From Bacillota bacterium (GTDB lineage Bacteria > Bacillota > Clostridia > Acetivibrionales > DTU013), in the NCBI GenBank assembly GCA_023435305.1, contig JAEYRV010000043.1, positions 1-64,000 of the forward strand: 64,000 bases of DNA. Direction: 5' to 3'. This document shows, piece by piece, positions 61,296-64,000 of the stretch. How positions within the stretch are numbered: position 1 is the first letter of the stretch; each line of letters opens with the position of its first letter. The position numbers and the translations under genes are program-made. The notes beneath the pieces were generated by a model, which had not been told where the DNA came from, made no database searches, and was given only the letters and a program-made list of their open reading frames with translations.

Positions 61296-61888
61296 TACCT
61301 TCTTTCCAGCAAATATTCGATAGTCTTATTCATTTCATCATAAAGCATTTCTCTTGTCATACCATTATCAGAAAAGTAAAGTGCAAGAAGTCCATGAAGA
61401 GTATAAATGATTGTCTTTGCAATAACCGGAATCTCTTTTTCCTTAATTACTCCTCCTATTACAAATCCACGATAGGTATCAAAATAAAGCTTGCTGTAAT
61501 CAAGTACTTCCTCCTGGGGTTCTATAACGGAGTGTAATCGATAAGAATAAAAAAAGCGAAAAACATTCGGGCGTTCGATATAGTAATCAATATAGTGGTG
61601 ATTCAGTTTTTTAACATCATCCAGATCATATATTTTTTCAGGAACTGACTTCTGCATATAAGTCATTACATCCAGAATCATTTCATTTTTGACTTCCTGC
61701 AGGAGCTCGTTCAGGTCTTTGAAATAGTTGTAGATGGTGGCAAATGTATATCCGGCCTGATCGGCTACTTTCCGAACAGAAACATTCTCCACGCCTTCCC
61801 TGAGTACAATTTCCTTCGCTGCCTGGATAAAACAAGATTTAGTCCTGAGATTTTTGATACTCTGCTTATTAATATCTTTATCTCCCAT
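61292..61888 (-). CDS. TetR/AcrR-family regulator
   Basis: 198 residues. N-terminal helix-turn-helix AKEIVLREGVENVSVRKVAD and QAGYTFATIYNYFKDLNELL, then a helical ligand domain. It heads a four-gene operon (flavodoxin, FMN-binding protein, membrane protein). A 27-bp perfect inverted repeat lies 27 bases upstream of its start and is the natural operator. Confidence 0.94.
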   Translation of the reverse strand: MGDKDINKQSIKNLRTKSCFIQAAKEIVLREGVENVSVRKVADQAGYTFATIYNYFKDLNELLQEVKNEMILDVMTYMQKSVPEKIYDLDDVKKLNHHYIDYYIERPNVFRFFYSYRLHSVIEPQEEVLDYSKLYFDTYRGFVIGGVIKEKEIPVIAKTIIYTLHGLLALYFSDNGMTREMLYDEMNKTIEYLLERRY

Positions 61889-61914
61889 TGGAATACTCCT
61901 CCTAACGTTTATTT

Positions 61915-61973
61915 AAAGCATATAAAATGAACAATGTTATAATTTCTATAACATTGTTCATTTTATATGCTTT
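61915..61973. promoter_or_regulatory. 27-bp perfect inverted repeat, probable TetR operator
   Basis: AAAGCATATAAAATGAACAA then TGTTATA (61915-61941) is repeated exactly in inverted form at 61947-61973 with a 5-base centre. Each arm contains a TGAACAATGTTA core, which is itself partly symmetrical, so two repressor dimers could bind. Confidence 0.75.
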
Positions 61974-62022
61974 CCCAATGTATGTCAATAGGAATTTAAT
62001 TAGAGAACAGGTTCTATCACCT

Positions 62023-62931
62023 TCACAGCGATTTCATCGCTCGAACTGTAATCTTGTCGCCTGGCTCTACATTACCGATGAGCATTGGTGACTCAGGATC
62101 ATGCCTGAGTCTGCTGTTTTTAACTGAAGTATCGCTGAAATTGGCATAGCAGTATCGGCAGCCGAAGCCGCAGGTATTGTATGCACCGATGTCCACACTT
62201 TCCATACAGCCGCAGCCGCTTCGTTGGTTTTTATCTTTTACGGCTTTCAAAGGCTTCCCGGTTATCTCTGAAATCAGACCGCCGTCAATGCAGCTTCCAT
62301 GCCGCACACCGGTTTCATCCGGGTCAATGGATTCGCAGCACGATAACAGTTGGATGTGATGCTTCATAGCTATCTCATTGAGCCGCTTTGCAAGATCGCA
62401 CATTATAGTTATGTCAGCATCCTTTTGATTCAATCCCTTCATATTTCGCTCTGTTTTAAGATACTTATCAAAAAAGCTTATGGTGCAGCGCTCAGTAAAC
62501 CCTTCAAGCCGCTCGGCCAAATGTCCGAAATGCTTGCAGTGGAAATCCATGTCCATCTCATCTGTCAATATGATCGGATCATAACGCCATAGGGTTTTAT
62601 TGCTGCCTATCAGGTCAGATAGCTTTCGAAAGGAGTCTATGATTCTCTCCGGCTCAGGCAGATATCTCTCAATCCCTTTGCCGTATGCATTCAATGTTAT
62701 CTGAAAATAGAACTGAAAATCGGATAAGAGTTCAAGCCTGTCCAATATGGCGGTCGGATCCTTGGTCCAGAATGCGATACAGTCAATGACGTCCGGCGAG
62801 AGGGCCACGCTGCTGACCTGGCGGTGATTCATCGGATTGCGTACGAGGACATTTCCCTTATCAAGGCGTCTGAAGAACCAGTCTAAATAGAAAGCGGGTA
62901 TATCTGTTCTGCGGCTTACACTTAGGATCAC
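62023..62931 (-). CDS. DUF1848 family protein with C-terminal cysteine cluster
   Basis: 302 residues. Starts VILSVSRRTDIPAFYLDWFF, has RNPMNHRQVSSVALSPDVID and FWTKDPTAILDRL, and ends with SGCGCMESVDIGAYNTCGFG followed by CRYCYANFSD. The C-x3-C-x2-C-type pattern near the end resembles a radical-SAM/iron-sulfur site. DUF1848 proteins are conserved and uncharacterised. GTG 62931 is chosen because GGAGGTG lies 6 bases upstream; the longer frame from 62967 is unsupported. It is divergent from the FmdB-like gene. Confidence 0.85.
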   Translation of the reverse strand: MILSVSRRTDIPAFYLDWFFRRLDKGNVLVRNPMNHRQVSSVALSPDVIDCIAFWTKDPTAILDRLELLSDFQFYFQITLNAYGKGIERYLPEPERIIDSFRKLSDLIGSNKTLWRYDPIILTDEMDMDFHCKHFGHLAERLEGFTERCTISFFDKYLKTERNMKGLNQKDADITIMCDLAKRLNEIAMKHHIQLLSCCESIDPDETGVRHGSCIDGGLISEITGKPLKAVKDKNQRSGCGCMESVDIGAYNTCGFGCRYCYANFSDTSVKNSRLRHDPESPMLIGNVEPGDKITVRAMKSL

Positions 62932-63035
62932 AGCAATCACCTCCAGACAGACTGTTAGTATATTCATCAGATCAAATAAATATGGTACACTATTTGATAG
63001 TATATCACAGTATCATTCAGCGGAGGTAACCGATC

Positions 63036-63245
63036 ATGCCCTTCTACGATTTGAAATGCAGCTGCGGCGAGGAGTTTAATATAATGGCGTCGATGAGCGA
63101 CCGTGAGAACAAGCGTATCAAATGCCCGAAATGCGGCAATACAGAGCTGGAAGCGGTATTCACGAATGTGAATATAGTACAGCCGAAGAAATCAGGCGCT
63201 GCCGAGTGCCCCAACTACCACAAATGCGGGGGCTGCTGTCACTGA
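63036..63245 (+). CDS. FmdB-type zinc-ribbon protein
   Basis: 69 residues. Starts MPFYDLKCSCGEEFNIMASM and contains a second knuckle KCPKCGNTELEAVFTNVNIV, then a Cys-rich tail ECPNYHKCGGCCH. The family (FmdB, putative regulatory protein) is usually a stand-alone zinc ribbon. GGAGGT precedes ATG by 8 bases. Confidence 0.88.
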   Translation: MPFYDLKCSCGEEFNIMASMSDRENKRIKCPKCGNTELEAVFTNVNIVQPKKSGAAECPNYHKCGGCCH

Positions 63246-63342
63246 GTCATGGACGGCGAGTTATCATCGCCCTAATTTGAATAAGTGGTGCCGATGAATA
63301 AGTTGTGCCGGTTAGAGGCTGTCCGCGAAGCAGCCCGAATGA

Positions 63343-63417
63343 AAACCGGCTTTCCTTATGTATCCGGCTTTCCTCATGTATCCGGCTTTCCTCATGTGTC
63401 CGGCTTTCCTCATGCCT
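63343..63417. repeat. Four 18-bp tandem repeats
   Basis: CCGGCTTTCCTCATGTAT in four near-identical copies, with T for C in the first and GTGT for GTAT in the third. It lies beyond the 3' end of the phosphoesterase gene and makes short frames open on both strands by chance. Confidence 0.8.
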
Positions 63418-63419
63418 TG

Positions 63420-63899
63420 CTATACTCTGCATATCTTGGGATTGATTTTGTCATCGATTATTTCTATGATGCCATACGATTCATTCGAATCGGCTCTCGG
63501 TTCGCTGGTGCTACCCGGATTGAGCATATATAAGCTGCCTTTTATGATGAGTTCAGGTATGTGGGTATGGCCAAACAGCAAAATATCGGCATTCTGCTCC
63601 TTAGCCCTTAAGATCAGTCTTTCATAATCCCACTTCACGGAATACTTGTGACCATGTGTCAGAAAGATCCTCTTTCCGCACACTTCGATGATTTTTTCCG
63701 CGGGAACATTATTTGTTAACAAATCACTATTTCCATAAATGTACTCTGTGGGGATCTCCGGGAACAAGGCCGCAAGCTTCTGAGCATCCCTGAAATAGTC
63801 TCCCAGATGGATTATCAGATCAATGCCCTTGTTTCTCCTGATGACTTTTTCAGCCTTGCTCGTATCCCCATGGGTATCGCTTAAAACCAGGATCTTCAT
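63420..63899 (-). CDS. YfcE/MJ0936-type metallophosphoesterase
   Basis: 159 residues. Metal motifs are LSDTHGD at the N-terminus, LIIHLGDYFRD, IYGNSD, LTHGHKYSVKWD and FGHTHIPELI: the complete calcineurin-like set of the YfcE family (phosphodiesterases). ATG 63899 starts MKILVLSDTHGD as homologues do; a longer frame from 63947 overlaps the preceding gene's stop. It lies directly after an RdgB-like gene, a common pairing in Firmicutes. Confidence 0.92.
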   Translation of the reverse strand: MKILVLSDTHGDTSKAEKVIRRNKGIDLIIHLGDYFRDAQKLAALFPEIPTEYIYGNSDLLTNNVPAEKIIEVCGKRIFLTHGHKYSVKWDYERLILRAKEQNADILLFGHTHIPELIIKGSLYMLNPGSTSEPRADSNESYGIIEIIDDKINPKICRV

Positions 63900-63943
63900 A
63901 ATAAAAGCAGGCTCCAAAACAACCCCGCTGGTCCAAGGGTCGC

Positions 63944-64000
63944 TCAACTGCCTGCCGGTCCACCCTCCAGTATGTCCAGTATCTTTCTGAGAGCATTTCC
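63944..64000 (-). CDS. C-terminal end of an RdgB-like XTP/dITP diphosphatase gene, partial
   Basis: The last 18 codons before TGA (63944-63946) read GNALRKILDILEGGPAGS. The GNALRK text resembles the S-H-R-x-x-A-x-x-K end of RdgB/HAM1 proteins, and RdgB commonly precedes a YfcE-type gene. Only the tail is in the window, so the call rests on 18 residues and synteny. Confidence 0.5.
   Translation of the reverse strand, partial: GNALRKILDILEGGPAGS

Noticed and set aside
63247..63533. Frames with EESRIH or SGFPHV repeats
   Set aside because: They are translations of the 18-bp tandem repeat, without ribosome binding sites.

Overview
The window looks like a chromosomal segment of an anaerobic, Gram-positive clostridial bacterium (class Clostridia, phylum Bacillota). 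The evidence is an rnfCDGEAB operon in the clostridial order, S-layer-homology (SLH) proteins, lipobox lipoproteins, ECF transporter S-components (ThiT, QueT) behind riboswitches, a YerC/TrpR-like regulator, strong AGGAGG-type ribosome binding sites and intrinsic terminators with U-tracts. Species is not assignable by eye. Most genes lie on the minus strand.

Layout. 1-1406: a 3'-truncated chemotaxis receptor. 1583-18904: a minus-strand sugar/amino-sugar-acid catabolic region of 16 genes. It encodes an ABC importer, a GH4 glycosidase, an AGE-type epimerase, a BadF-type kinase, an SDR, a beta-propeller lactonase, a D-aminoacylase-type deacylase between two RidA proteins, a SelA/D-glucosaminate-ammonia-lyase-like PLP enzyme, an RraA-like aldolase, a CBM9-like protein, a KdgK kinase and a KdgA aldolase fused to a VOC domain. 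A LacI regulator with its own operator and a divergent IclR regulator facing paired dyads control it. 19870-20737: decayed gene pieces (an enolase-superfamily C-terminus, an MCP C-terminus) and tRNA-Val. 20925-24640: a zinc-ribbon protein, a COG2509-type FAD enzyme, thiT with a TPP riboswitch, and queT with a probable preQ1-type leader. 24726-30005: the Rnf complex, with an 11-residue repeat tail on RnfC.

30124-41560: a GH18-SLH protein, thrC, a TPR protein, folC, secA, a yerC-like regulator and a GNAT-like protein. 41655-44877: a membrane glycosyltransferase, an acyltransferase and a DinB-like protein. 45044-47055: a solute-binding lipoprotein, tRNA-Gly and tRNA-Arg. 47086-54427: an accessory stretch with an SLH/Fn3-like protein, lipoproteins, two LuxR-type regulators and a pair of tiny membrane proteins. 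54547-58540: asnB and a second FG-GAP-like lipoprotein paralogous to the one at 52357. 58541-59601: a gene-free repeat region (a 41-bp tandem array, an inverted copy of it, and a MITE-like element). 59602-61888: a TetR-controlled membrane/FMN/flavodoxin operon behind a 27-bp perfect inverted repeat. 62023-64000: a DUF1848 protein, an FmdB-type zinc ribbon, a YfcE-type phosphoesterase and the tail of an RdgB-like gene.

The most notable system is the 1.6-18.9 kb cluster. Its enzymes can be ordered into a non-phosphorylative oxidative route for an N-acylated amino sugar: glycoside cleavage, oxidation to an aldonolactone, lactone opening, N-deacylation, PLP-dependent ammonia elimination with RidA imine hydrolysis, then KDG, KDPG, and pyruvate plus glyceraldehyde-3-phosphate. 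That ordering is inference. The individual family calls are read from the protein sequences.
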